A stretch of 34,796 nucleotides of DNA. It comes from Fibrobacter sp. UBA1765 (lineage in GTDB: Bacteria > Fibrobacterota > Fibrobacteria > Fibrobacterales > Fibrobacteraceae). This document shows positions 7,947 through 16,609 of the stretch, piece after piece (position 1 is the stretch's first letter; every line of letters starts with the position of its first letter). Location of the stretch: positions 1 to 34,796 of the forward strand of contig DCGZ01000091.1 in NCBI GenBank assembly GCA_002314675.1, in the 5' to 3' direction. Position numbers and translations under genes: made by a program. Under the pieces are notes generated by a model, which saw nothing but the letters and a program-made list of their open reading frames with translations, was not told where the DNA came from and did not search any database.

Positions 7947-8110
7947 GGGCGTTCCTTTTTTGAAGTAAAAAACTAGCAAAAATCCCCAAAGTACGGCTAA
8001 GCAACTATCAAATTTGAACTTTATCAGCCCAAACTTATGCTTTGCTTTTTTTTGGACTTGAACAAGATTGCTTGGAGGCTAAATCCCGTATGTAAAAGAC
8101 AACCTTCTCT

Positions 8111-8139
8111 TTGGCACTATATACTTGTTTTTCTATTTT
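8111..8139 (+). promoter_or_regulatory. Putative sigma70 promoter of the rlmD gene, near-leaderless
   Basis: TTGGCA (8111-8116), a 17-base spacer, and TATTTT (8134-8139). The -10 box ends 10 bases before the ATG at 8150, predicting a transcript start only a few bases before the start codon. No Shine-Dalgarno is present. Confidence 0.5.
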
Positions 8140-8149
8140 AGTGCGACCT

Positions 8150-9430
8150 ATGGCAGGATATTCTAAAAAGTACAAGAGCTCTAGTGGAATCTTTGACGAT
8201 TTGAAACGGACAAAACGCGATAATACAAATCATGGTAACGTAAATCGTGTCGCTGAAAAAGCTTCTTTTGTAGAACTTCGCATCGAAAAAATGGTGCAGG
8301 GCGGAGATGGCCTTGGTCGCTTGCCCGATGGTCGAGTTTGCTTTGTGCAGGGAGCCTTGCCCGGGGAACTTTGCAAGGTCGCTTTGACAGTTAACAAGAA
8401 GGACTTTACCAAGGGCGTTGTCAAGGAAGTTCTTGAAGCTAGCGCAGATCGTGTAACGCCCGTGTGCCCGCTTTATGGGAAGTGCGGCGGATGCAGCCTC
8501 CAGCATTTGAACCCAGAAAAACAGGCTGAATACTTGCTGCAGGTGGAGCGTGATAACTTTAAGCGCCTTTCAAAGCGCGAATTGCCAAGTGATTTTAAAA
8601 TCCATGTCGGTTCCCCTTGGGGCTACCGTAACCGGGCTCGTGTAGTAAACCTTGGCTCCCGTGGTTTTGGCTTTAGAGAAACTGAATCTAATAGCGTTAT
8701 AGCGTTTGATACCTGCCCTGTTTTGACCGGAGCTCTGAATGATTTCTTGAAAGGCCCGGCACGAAAAATCAATGCACGTGAATTGAATGTTTTTGACAAT
8801 GGCCTGGGCAAGGTCTGCTATTACTATCGCGGAATGTCTGCTCAAGAATTTGAACGCCACGCTCTTAATGTTGTTGAAATCGCTGGCTCCAAAATCGAAA
8901 TGGATGCTTCGGTATTTTTTCAAAGCAATTTGGGCTTGCTCCCGGAACTTGTTGATGCCGTGTGTAATGCTGTTGATGATGGCATTGCAAATGGCGAAGC
9001 AAGTGACGAATGGCTTATAGACCTGTTTAGCGGTGTTGGCTTTTTTGCGGCGCTTTTAAAGGACCGGTTTAAGCGCATTACAACCGTAGAACGAGAACCG
9101 GGCTGCCTTAAGCATGCAGAAAAGAATCTTGCCGGTTGCAATTCCGAAAATGTTTCTGCTCCTGCCGAAACTTGGCTTGTCGAGAATGTCGTGGATGTCC
9201 CGGCGACGTTGATTGTAGACCCTCCAAGAACGGGCCTCCCAAAGGAAGCGTTAGAGGCGATTGTCAAGAGTTCGGTAAATCGGTTGATTTATGTTTCTTG
9301 TGACCCTGTAACGCTTGCCCGTGACTATGCAAAGTTCGCAGATGCAGGCTTTGAACTCAAAAAGGCTGAAGGATTCGCGTTTTACCCGCAAACTCCGCAC
9401 ATGGAAATGTTCTGTATACTCAGCCGATAG
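8150..9430 (+). CDS. rlmD: 23S rRNA (uracil-5-)-methyltransferase, RlmD/TrmA family
   Basis: This 426-residue SAM-dependent enzyme makes 5-methyluridine in RNA. After a basic N-terminal stretch (1-35) comes a TRAM RNA-binding domain (about 38-98). The [4Fe-4S] cysteines typical of RlmD/RlmC follow: C106, C112, C115 and C189. The Rossmann methyltransferase has DLFSGVGFF (291-299), VDPPRTG (357-363) and the catalytic C384 in YVSCDP. The start at 8150 is chosen because the first conserved residues follow it and the ATG is right behind a promoter; no ribosome site is seen. Three lipoprotein genes follow closely but appear to have another promoter. The exact uridine target (U1939 or other) is inferred. 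Confidence 0.9.
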   Translation: MAGYSKKYKSSSGIFDDLKRTKRDNTNHGNVNRVAEKASFVELRIEKMVQGGDGLGRLPDGRVCFVQGALPGELCKVALTVNKKDFTKGVVKEVLEASADRVTPVCPLYGKCGGCSLQHLNPEKQAEYLLQVERDNFKRLSKRELPSDFKIHVGSPWGYRNRARVVNLGSRGFGFRETESNSVIAFDTCPVLTGALNDFLKGPARKINARELNVFDNGLGKVCYYYRGMSAQEFERHALNVVEIAGSKIEMDASVFFQSNLGLLPELVDAVCNAVDDGIANGEASDEWLIDLFSGVGFFAALLKDRFKRITTVEREPGCLKHAEKNLAGCNSENVSAPAETWLVENVVDVPATLIVDPPRTGLPKEALEAIVKSSVNRLIYVSCDPVTLARDYAKFADAGFELKKAEGFAFYPQTPHMEMFCILSR

Positions 9431-9465
9431 TTTTTTTGGGTTGCTAATTTTCTATTTTATAGTAT

Positions 9466-9885
9466 ATGAAAAAATTATTCCTGACTATTATTGCTGCAGG
9501 CGTATTGCTAGCCTGTTCTGAAAAAGAACCCCAAATCATTGCCGGTCACGAGTGGAACCCGGTAAGCCAGGTTGTTGCCGATACGAGTAGCGAACTTGTT
9601 TCTTGGAAGCCGTTTGTGGTTCAGCTTGATTATGGCAAGAATTTTGACTTTACAACCTTGAAGGTTGAATTTATTGACAGCAAGGGCAAGGTCCAGTTCT
9701 CGCAAGAAAAACCGGTTTCTTCTAAAATGGGTAGCTACACGGTGCAAGGTAAAAAGAACGGCTCGGAAATGTCTGCCAAGGACTTTTTCCATTCTCGTGA
9801 AACCCAGGAAGTTACGATTCGCTTTTCTACTGGCGACCGCGTAATTGCAGAACGTCATCTTCAACTTTTAGCAGATAACAAGTAG
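9466..9885 (+). CDS. Small lipoprotein of unknown function (first of three)
   Basis: The product is 139 residues and starts with a clear lipoprotein signal (MKKLFLTIIAAGVLLAC, lipidated C17). The mature part is hydrophilic with beta-rich segments such as FVVQLDYGKNFDFTTLKVEFID and EVTIRFSTGDRVIAERHLQLL. I recognise no family. A TATTTT box (9453-9458) ends only 7 bases before the ATG, suggesting a near-leaderless mRNA. The next gene starts 4 bases after its stop, and a third lipoprotein follows equally closely, so the three are probably co-transcribed and may act together in the envelope. Confidence 0.75.
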   Translation: MKKLFLTIIAAGVLLACSEKEPQIIAGHEWNPVSQVVADTSSELVSWKPFVVQLDYGKNFDFTTLKVEFIDSKGKVQFSQEKPVSSKMGSYTVQGKKNGSEMSAKDFFHSRETQEVTIRFSTGDRVIAERHLQLLADNK

Positions 9886-9889
9886 TATT

Positions 9890-10795
9890 ATGAAAAAGCT
9901 TTTGTTTGCTCTTGGTGCAGCGGCACTTTTGACAGCCTGTGGCGATGAAGATACAACTATTTCGTATAAGCTTGAAAAGCCTGTAGACATGAGCCTTTAT
10001 TCAGAAGGCTATTATGCTACAATCGACCTTGAAGGTATTGAACGCATGGGTACGATTACCGCTACCTATATGAATGTTGAATTTTCTTCAAGTGGCGATA
10101 CGATTAAGCAGAAGCGAACATACGAAATAGACAAGTCAAGAGGCTATCTAAAAAACTACATGCCCTCTGAACTTGCGTGGCGTATCGGAAGCGTAGAAGT
10201 TGCTGGCATTGACCGCGAAGTCAAGGAAATCAAGGGGCTTGACAAGTACGATTCCCTTGTAAAGGCTTTGCCAATGCCAAAGCGCTGGAGCGATCAGCTT
10301 TTGAATCCTGAGTATTCAAAGCACCTTGTGCGTGCAGAAAAGCATCGCTTTGAAATGACCCATTTGCTTGTGGGCGGGCCGTTCCCGGAATACGACAATA
10401 TTACCGAAACCTTGCGTGCTCAGAATCGTTTGAACTTTGCCTTGATTGGCATTGATTCTGTTGTTACCCAGGGTTTCCAGAAGCTTGGCGGTCGCCGTTG
10501 CTTTACATACACGGTTTACTTTACTGAAACGGAAAGCTTCCCGTATTACATTTGGGAACAGCACGTAAATAGCAAGATCGTGCCTGAGGAATTCCAGAAG
10601 TATAACAAGGGCTTGAAGGCTGAATACAATACGGCATACCAGGTTGCCTTGGAGCCGCATGGCGGCGTACTTTGCCAGGAACGTGAAGTAAAGCAAGGTG
10701 TTCATACGATGGTCAACCCGTCTACCGGCGATACCACAACTTTCAAGAGCAATATTACACTTGAAAGACTTTACAACACTCCAGAAGACAAGTAA
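9890..10795 (+). CDS. Lipoprotein of unknown function (second of three)
   Basis: The product is 301 residues with signal MKKLLFALGAAALLTAC (lipidated C17). The mature part contains repeated beta-like stretches (YYATIDLEGIERMGTITATYMNVEFSS and so on) and ends with a segment on a tagged substrate-like theme, GDTTTFKSNITLERLYN. No catalytic motif or known domain is recognised. Four bases separate it from the gene before and four from the gene after, which is strong evidence for one operon of three envelope lipoproteins. Confidence 0.75.
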   Translation: MKKLLFALGAAALLTACGDEDTTISYKLEKPVDMSLYSEGYYATIDLEGIERMGTITATYMNVEFSSSGDTIKQKRTYEIDKSRGYLKNYMPSELAWRIGSVEVAGIDREVKEIKGLDKYDSLVKALPMPKRWSDQLLNPEYSKHLVRAEKHRFEMTHLLVGGPFPEYDNITETLRAQNRLNFALIGIDSVVTQGFQKLGGRRCFTYTVYFTETESFPYYIWEQHVNSKIVPEEFQKYNKGLKAEYNTAYQVALEPHGGVLCQEREVKQGVHTMVNPSTGDTTTFKSNITLERLYNTPEDK

Positions 10796-10799
10796 GCCT

Positions 10800-11261
10800 A
10801 TGAAAGTTTCTTTCCGCTCTTTTTTGAAAGCACCGCTTGTGCTTTCTGCTTCACTTTTCTTTGCTTCTTGCGCTACCCAATACTCTTCGGAACAGACGCT
10901 TGCAGAAGACTCTTACATGGTGTACAAGGAAACTTACAAGGCCTTCGCGGAAGCAGAAAAACGCTATATGGACATTCTCTTTAACTTGGAACGCATGCCG
11001 GAAGAAGAGGAACTGTGGATCATGAAGCGTGAAACGATGCTTGAACTTGAGCATTTGCGTGAATTGATGCTGCAGGCTCGTGGCGATTTCGATGATGCCG
11101 CCAAGGATTGGGACGCCCATTTGCAACAGCGGTTTGCCGACATGAAAAAACAGGAAAATTACAAGAGCCCTAACTTGAACCGGTCACAAGAAAAACTTTC
11201 TTCGCCTGGTGAAATGAGCGAAGCAGAAGCTCAACAGATTGGCAAAAATCCGATGTATTAA
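10800..11261 (+). CDS. Small helical lipoprotein (third of three)
   Basis: The ATG at 10800 gives 153 residues with signal MKVSFRSFLKAPLVLSASLFFASC (lipidated C24); the frame stays open upstream only inside the previous gene. The mature part is charged and strongly helical (about 35-125, rich in Glu, Lys, Leu and Met), probably a coiled coil. It then has a disordered, Ser/Pro/Asn-rich tail ending GKNPMY. Function is unknown. It closes the lipoprotein operon and is followed by a terminator. Confidence 0.75.
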   Translation: MKVSFRSFLKAPLVLSASLFFASCATQYSSEQTLAEDSYMVYKETYKAFAEAEKRYMDILFNLERMPEEEELWIMKRETMLELEHLRELMLQARGDFDDAAKDWDAHLQQRFADMKKQENYKSPNLNRSQEKLSSPGEMSEAEAQQIGKNPMY

Positions 11262-11270
11262 AATTGATTA

Positions 11271-11307
11271 AAAAAACGCGGCTGGTTTTACCCAGTCGCG
11301 TTTTTCT
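11271..11307. terminator. Bidirectional terminator between the lipoprotein operon and the mannanase gene
   Basis: Stem AAAAACGCGGCTGG / CCAGTCGCGTTTTT around a short T-rich loop, with A and T runs at both ends. The two converging genes end on either side of it. Confidence 0.8.
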
Positions 11308-11322
11308 TATCAACAATAAAGA

Positions 11323-13614
11323 TTACTTGATGATAACCTTTTGTGTTGCGTTGATGCCCTGGCCGCGAACCTTTACAAAGTAGACTCCCTTGTTGAGGCC
11401 TGCCATGTTGAAGGAATGTGCTCCAGCGCTGAGCGGCCCGTTGTGGAGTGTTGCAATGCGCTGACCAATTACGCTGAATACGTCTACGTTTGCATTGCCT
11501 GCTACGTGGGTATTGAACATAATGTTGTTGCCAGCAATCATGAGCTTGCCTGCACTTGCTGTCGGAGCGATCTTGATGCCAGATGTGCCATCTGGGTTTA
11601 CAAGTTCGATCTTTGCAATGTCAGCCTTGCTCTGGGTTGCTGCTGTGAACAACTGGGTCTTGGTGTCAAAGCCTGTGATGACCTTGCCGTTATCGGCAAT
11701 CATGTTGTCGAATACGACCTGGCCTTCAAAACCGACTGCGGCAACCATCAAGGTTACAGAGAAGAGATTGTCGAGGTCTGTTGCGTGTTCAACGCCATCT
11801 TCATCTTCGTACTTGGTAATGTCGAATTCGCAAGTTGCCTTTGCACCGTCATTGATCCAGCAGGAAGTTGTCGGAGACATTTCCCATGTCCAACCGGTAG
11901 CTCCTTCACCTCTGCGAACAAAAGCGAGGCCCACCCAGATGCCGTTGTCTGCACCACCGGAACCATTGTTGGTGATGTCTACAGCGATGGTCTTTGCGCC
12001 AGTGAGGTTTGGAACCTTCTGGTATTCGATGTTTGCACCATCCTTGCCGAGAGTCTTGTAGGTTACGCCCATGGCGAGGTCCTTGACTTCTTCGTTAGCC
12101 TTGGATGTGTCTGCTCCAAATGCTGCGTTTTCCTTGGAAGTCGGGCAAGTCTGTGTACCAACGCTAGCTTCGTTGTAAGATGCCCAGCCTGGCATCTTGT
12201 CGAGGGTGAGAACACGTTCGTCGGCAAGGTTGCTCTGCCATACGGAATTTGCAGTCTTGCTTACATAGCCACCAGACCAGGATTCATACCACGGCATCCA
12301 CCAGCTCCAAGGTGCGCCATCTTCGTACATAAGCTTAACGTCTGGGATTGGACCGTTTTCGCTCAAGGAGATAACCTTGTTTGTGCCACCCTTGTTGGTG
12401 AAGTCAATGAAGGCGGATGCGTTGCTCTGATGGTCATTTGCATCATTGTAAATGTCAACAGAGAGAACGTCGTAGTAGGTTTCGCCCGGAGTCCAGGAAA
12501 TCTTGGAAGCGTCCTGCGGGTTGAAGTCCCAGATCAAGTTGTTTACGCCATTCTTGAATACGAGACGTTCGTAGAGCAACTGGTAAAGAGCGGCGAACTG
12601 CTTGCCTGTGTGGGTGCTCCACCAGAACCATGCACCACCAGATTCATGGAGTGGGCGGAATACTGCAGCAACGCCTGCGTCCTGGAGTTCAAGGAAGATC
12701 TTTGCGACCTTGTCAATGTCGCCTGTAATGGCCTTGTATTCAGTGCTCAGGGTATCCCAGTTGGTGGTGCCCTTTACGAATGCCTGTGTGAAGTCGAAAT
12801 CTGTGTAGGAGTCGTTTGCTCCCTTTACGTAGAATTCGGTTTCTTCACCTGGACGCCAGTGCCATGTAATTGCTGGAATGCCGCCCTTTTCCCACACGGA
12901 CTTTGCAATATCGACAGCCTTTTCTGTGTATTCCTGGAACCAGCCGGATTCTGCGTTACCGCCAGTTGCGTTCATCAAGTCGATGCCAACGAGTGCCGGG
13001 TACTTGCCGCCTGCCTTATAGACTGCCTGAACGTCTTCATGCTTTGTGAAGTCGCCCTTGGTGTAGCCGTCCATGTTGCCGGTCATGATACCGGAAATGG
13101 TCTTCTTGCCAAAGTTGTTGGTAAGGAAGTTGTAAAGCTTGACTGCGGAAGGAGTTGCCTTTGCTGTTACAGGAGCGTTGCAAAGCGTAAACTTCTTTGC
13201 TTCGTACGGTTCAACGGAAATGTAGTCCACGTCGATGTAGCCCCAGCTCTTGGCAATGTCAATTTTGTTGGCGCCTGCGTTAAGCTTAAGGACTGTTTCT
13301 ACGTCTGCAAACTTGCCCTTTTCAGTTTCTTCGAAGGTAACTGCGGCAGAAGCTCCGTTTGCTTCAAGGTTGTTGATCTTGGAGCCACCGTAGTTGTTCA
13401 TGTAGTGAACGCGCACGGTGTAGTTGCCTGCGGAAGCTACAGTAACGTTAAAAGAAAGGCTACCGGCGTTCATCTTGACGTACTTGCCGCCAGATGCTTC
13501 GGTGCTTGTACCCATGGCAGTGCCAGTGAGGGTTGCATCTTCGGCTTCGTATTGCGCAGCAAAAGTAGAAGCTGCGGCAAGGCCGAATGCTAAAAGTGAT
13601 TTTTTAAAATTCAT
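11323..13614 (-). CDS. Secreted modular GH26 beta-mannanase
   Basis: The product is 763 residues; its ATG has a GGGAGA site about 8 bases upstream. Order of parts: Sec signal (1-20); a CBM6/35-like sugar-binding domain (about 21-138, starting QYEAEDATLTG); a GH26 catalytic domain (about 145-480) with acid/base E324 in FRPLHE and nucleophile E419 in SLSENG. A second beta-sandwich resembling carbohydrate-binding modules follows (about 510-650). Last is a C-terminal module (about 685-763: VDVFSVIGQRIATL to GVYFVKVRG) like the sorting/anchoring domains of Fibrobacter and type IX-secreted proteins. GH26 enzymes are mostly endo-beta-1,4-mannanases. The target is plant mannan outside the cell. Mannanase is the best guess rather than xylanase or lichenase. 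Confidence 0.92.
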   Translation of the reverse strand: MNFKKSLLAFGLAAASTFAAQYEAEDATLTGTAMGTSTEASGGKYVKMNAGSLSFNVTVASAGNYTVRVHYMNNYGGSKINNLEANGASAAVTFEETEKGKFADVETVLKLNAGANKIDIAKSWGYIDVDYISVEPYEAKKFTLCNAPVTAKATPSAVKLYNFLTNNFGKKTISGIMTGNMDGYTKGDFTKHEDVQAVYKAGGKYPALVGIDLMNATGGNAESGWFQEYTEKAVDIAKSVWEKGGIPAITWHWRPGEETEFYVKGANDSYTDFDFTQAFVKGTTNWDTLSTEYKAITGDIDKVAKIFLELQDAGVAAVFRPLHESGGAWFWWSTHTGKQFAALYQLLYERLVFKNGVNNLIWDFNPQDASKISWTPGETYYDVLSVDIYNDANDHQSNASAFIDFTNKGGTNKVISLSENGPIPDVKLMYEDGAPWSWWMPWYESWSGGYVSKTANSVWQSNLADERVLTLDKMPGWASYNEASVGTQTCPTSKENAAFGADTSKANEEVKDLAMGVTYKTLGKDGANIEYQKVPNLTGAKTIAVDITNNGSGGADNGIWVGLAFVRRGEGATGWTWEMSPTTSCWINDGAKATCEFDITKYEDEDGVEHATDLDNLFSVTLMVAAVGFEGQVVFDNMIADNGKVITGFDTKTQLFTAATQSKADIAKIELVNPDGTSGIKIAPTASAGKLMIAGNNIMFNTHVAGNANVDVFSVIGQRIATLHNGPLSAGAHSFNMAGLNKGVYFVKVRGQGINATQKVIIK

Positions 13615-13927
13615 TATCCAATCTCCCAAAAAAACATTTGAGTAAAGGGAAAATAGATTTTTTTTATTGTGTTCCGAAAAAAACAAAGTAAAAAGTAAGA
13701 TAAAGAAGGTAAAAGGTCGCTTCGAAAAGCTTAAAAATGCAAAAAGTACGGATAAAATGCTACTTCTTAGGGCGATTTATCTGCCAAAAATTTCAAAAGA
13801 AAGCTTTGTAGCTGCTAAAAAAACGGTCTTCTGGCCGATAAAAAGACTTGTTCCCTGGAATCTTATCCGCTAAAATTGGAAATTTTACAATAGATGCCCA
13901 TAAAGAATCCCAAATAATGTCAAAGTC

Positions 13928-13965
13928 GGCGGGTAAAAATGGTAAAAACCCTTATTTTATCCGCC
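13928..13965. other. Hairpin with GGATAAAA-like arms, possible operator
   Basis: GGCGGGTAAAA (13928-13938) pairs with TTTTATCCGCC (13955-13965) with one G-T pair. No T run follows, so a terminator is unlikely. The position between two divergent glycosidase genes suggests a regulator site. Confidence 0.4.
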
Positions 13966-14059
13966 ATTGCATAAAAACAACCGCTCCCTATATTCACTAG
14001 CCCCTAGAAACCAACTGCATCTAAAGTCTTTTGTAATTCTGCATTCTTAATTCTTAATT

Positions 14060-14089
14060 TTGAATTAACCACCCCCTAATTTCTATATT
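14060..14089 (+). promoter_or_regulatory. Putative near-leaderless promoter of the GH57 gene
   Basis: TTGAAT (14060-14065), an 18-base spacer, and TATATT (14084-14089). The -10 box ends 9 bases before the ATG, so transcription should begin about at the start codon. No Shine-Dalgarno is present. Confidence 0.5.
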
Positions 14090-14098
14090 TGCGCGCGT

Positions 14099-16519
14099 AT
14101 GAGTAAGCATCCTTTATATTTTACTATCCACGGCCATTTTTACCAGCCGCCACGTGAAAACCCTTGGACAGGCACTATCGAGTGCCAGCCTAGCGCAAGC
14201 CCGTTCCATGACTGGAACGACCGCATCGCTAGCGAATGCTACAGCCCAAATGCCGCAAGCCGCATTCTGTCGCCGAAGGGTCGCATCGTAGACATCGTAA
14301 ACAACTACGAATTCATGAGCTTTAACATGGGCCCGACCCTTATGGGCTGGATTCGCGTTCATACTCCAGAAACCTACAAGCGCATTCAGGAAGCAGACAA
14401 GAAGAGCTGCGAACGCTTGGACGGCCACGGCAACGCCATTGCTCAGGTTTACAACCATATCATCATGCCGCTTGCCACTCCGGAAGATCGCATTACGCAG
14501 ATCCGTTGGGGCATCAAGGATTTTGAATTCCACTTTAAGCGTAAGCCGGAAGCCATTTGGCTTGCAGAAACGGCAATCAACATGGCAACCGTCAAGGACC
14601 TGATTGCTGAAGGCATCAAGTTCGTAATCCTTTCTCCGACGCAGGCAGATTGCTACCGCCCGCTCGGCAGCGAAGAATGGCTCGGCTGCTCCAACACAGA
14701 TATTGATACGACCCGTCCTTACCGTATTTTCCCGCGCAATGCCGCCGGTGAAATCGATGGCGAAGGCCACTTGGACGTGTTCTTCTACAACCCGTGGCTT
14801 TCTAGCGCGGTTGGTTTTGAACACTTGCTTCGCGATGCAGGCACTTTTGGCCGTCGCATTCACGATGCATGGGATGAAAACCGTGAAGATCCGCAGCTTG
14901 TAAGCATTGGTACAGACGGTGAATCCTATGGACACCACGAAGCCTTTGGTGACATGTGCGCCGCATGGCTCTTTAACCACTATGCAAAAGAAAACAACAT
15001 GGTTCCTGTGAACTATGGCTGGTATCTTGAAAAGTTCCCGCCGCAGTTTGAAGTCCGTTTGAAGAATGATATGGGCGAAGGTTGCGCTTGGAGCTGTGCC
15101 CATGGCGTTGGTCGCTGGTACCGTGATTGCGGCTGCTCTACAGGTGGTGGCCCGGATTGGAACCAGAAGTGGCGTGGCCCGCTTCGCGATGCCTTCAATC
15201 ACTTGAAGCACTTGGCCGATGAAGTGTTCCTTCGTGAATTCCCGAAGATTTCAAATGTTGATCCGTGGGAAGCTCGCAATGGTTACATCGAAGCAATCGT
15301 TTGCCCAGAGGACCGTTCCCGCTTGCAGAACTACATTGCAAAGATCGTGAAGGATCCTAAGAACAAGACCCAGGTGAACAATGCTGTTCGCTTGCTTGAA
15401 ATCCAGAAGTTCTGCATGTTCAGCTTTACAAGCTGCGGCTGGTTCTTCAACGATATCGAAGGTTTGGAACCGACCCAGAACATGCGCTATGCACTTCGTG
15501 CCATTGAACTTTTTAAGGGATTCTTGCCGCCATCGCACCCAATCAAGGAACAGTTCCTTAGCATTCTTGCTCGTGCAACAAGTAACGAACACAAGTGGAA
15601 TGGCGCTGAAGTATTTACAAAATATGCAGCCCCGCAGGTTCCTGTTGTGCTTAAGCTTATGGCAGAATATGCAGCTGGTCTTCACTTGGAAATTGATGAC
15701 ATTGCTACGATTACCGATTCTCGCTTTACCGCAGAACGCGTTTCTAGCCGTCGTCGCCAGACAATTGTTCGCACCACATACAACGATGTTGAACTTGGCG
15801 AAAGCATTGTAGCTACGAACTTGCTCATTACCGATGCTTACGGCCGCATTAACATTGTTGCTGCCGAAGGTGCCGATGCCGAATTGCAGTTCGTTGAAAA
15901 CCCGAACGTAAGCACAGAAGAACTCCGTAGCATGTACCCGACTGCATACGTTGTTCGCCTTAAGGATCTTATGGGCGACTCCTTGCAGCATATTAACCAG
16001 GCTTTGAACAAGAAGCACATTGAACAGGTTACTGCATCGTTCTCTAACTTTACGCTTTCAAACGGCCTTACAATCGATAGCCTTGCAGACTCTGAACATA
16101 CATTGCCTGATACAATGCGTAAAATGCTCAGCCTTGAAATTAGCGCTCGCATTCAGAACCTTGCGTTGACTTACATTGATGCAGCCGATGATTCTGTGCT
16201 TGGCGAAATCGAAGCATTGATCGAAGAAGCTAATTCCTTGAATATGAACTTTAGCTTTGGTGGTACTGGCCGCTTGATTTACGCTAAGCTTTCTGAATTG
16301 ATAGCCTCTGTTTCTGGCCGCCCGGATAAGGAAGTGGTAAAGCATATTACCGGACTTATTTCTATTGGCGACTGGCTCAAGGTTTACATCAACAAGACTG
16401 CTCTTGAAAACCAGGCGTTCCCGATCTTTAGAAAGTACAAGGAACACCCGAAGGGCGCTCTCAAGGACTTGCTGCCAATGTTTGACTGGCTGAACTTTGA
16501 ACGCGTAGAAAACGTTTAA
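14099..16519 (+). CDS. Glycoside hydrolase family 57 protein with DUF3536 domain
   Basis: This 806-residue protein without a signal peptide is probably cytoplasmic. The N-terminal GH57 domain (about 1-370) shows the opening histidines H11 and H13 (TIHGHFYQPPREN), the likely nucleophile E157 in AIWLAETA, and the likely acid/base D273 in IGTDGESYGHHE. The rest fits DUF3536, usually fused to GH57 domains of this type. GH57 includes alpha-amylases, 4-alpha-glucanotransferases and branching enzymes, so a role in glycogen or maltodextrin metabolism is likely, though the reaction cannot be read from the sequence. The ATG has no ribosome site but follows a promoter closely. A terminator follows. Confidence 0.88.
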   Translation: MSKHPLYFTIHGHFYQPPRENPWTGTIECQPSASPFHDWNDRIASECYSPNAASRILSPKGRIVDIVNNYEFMSFNMGPTLMGWIRVHTPETYKRIQEADKKSCERLDGHGNAIAQVYNHIIMPLATPEDRITQIRWGIKDFEFHFKRKPEAIWLAETAINMATVKDLIAEGIKFVILSPTQADCYRPLGSEEWLGCSNTDIDTTRPYRIFPRNAAGEIDGEGHLDVFFYNPWLSSAVGFEHLLRDAGTFGRRIHDAWDENREDPQLVSIGTDGESYGHHEAFGDMCAAWLFNHYAKENNMVPVNYGWYLEKFPPQFEVRLKNDMGEGCAWSCAHGVGRWYRDCGCSTGGGPDWNQKWRGPLRDAFNHLKHLADEVFLREFPKISNVDPWEARNGYIEAIVCPEDRSRLQNYIAKIVKDPKNKTQVNNAVRLLEIQKFCMFSFTSCGWFFNDIEGLEPTQNMRYALRAIELFKGFLPPSHPIKEQFLSILARATSNEHKWNGAEVFTKYAAPQVPVVLKLMAEYAAGLHLEIDDIATITDSRFTAERVSSRRRQTIVRTTYNDVELGESIVATNLLITDAYGRINIVAAEGADAELQFVENPNVSTEELRSMYPTAYVVRLKDLMGDSLQHINQALNKKHIEQVTASFSNFTLSNGLTIDSLADSEHTLPDTMRKMLSLEISARIQNLALTYIDAADDSVLGEIEALIEEANSLNMNFSFGGTGRLIYAKLSELIASVSGRPDKEVVKHITGLISIGDWLKVYINKTALENQAFPIFRKYKEHPKGALKDLLPMFDWLNFERVENV

Positions 16520-16540
16520 GTAGTTCAAAATGCTGAATCG

Positions 16541-16590
16541 AGAATTGGTGTTTGCGTTCGAAAAAATGCGACATCAATTCTTTTTTTTAA
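16541..16590 (+). terminator. Terminator after the GH57 gene
   Basis: AGAATTGGTGT...GC pairs with GCGACATCAATTCT across a 12-base loop, with two G-T pairs and a bulge, followed by eight T. Confidence 0.75.
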
Positions 16591-16609
16591 TTTGAAATTT
16601 TGGTAATCT

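Larger units (their letters stand above)
13615..14098. other. 484-bp divergent intergenic region between mannanase and GH57 genes
   Basis: This AT-rich region carries the promoters of two divergent carbohydrate-active genes. GGATAAAA-like words recur (CGGATAAAA near 13747, CCGATAAAA near 13833, the complement TTATCCGC near 13862, and both arms of the hairpin at 13928-13965). A 68-codon frame at 13667-13873 lacks a ribosome site and a recognisable product, so I do not call it a gene. Confidence 0.5.

Noticed and set aside
7558..7968. Repetitive plus-strand frame (LELDS-type repeats)
   Set aside because: It is the reverse complement of the serine-run linker of the minus-strand lipoprotein; the same holds for 29787-30059.
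8111..8128. TTGGCACTATATACTTG as a possible sigma54 promoter of rlmD
   Set aside because: The -24 part fits but GC is absent at the required 10-base spacing; TTGGCA serves better as a -35 box with TATTTT 17 bases on.
11341..13593. Very long plus-strand open frame opposite the mannanase gene
   Set aside because: It mirrors a gene with clear GH26 motifs; the product is Cys/Val-rich without domains. Biased codon use of the real gene keeps the reverse frame open.
13667..13873. 68-codon Lys-rich frame in the mannanase/GH57 intergenic region
   Set aside because: No ribosome site, no recognisable product, and composition like that of AT-rich spacer.
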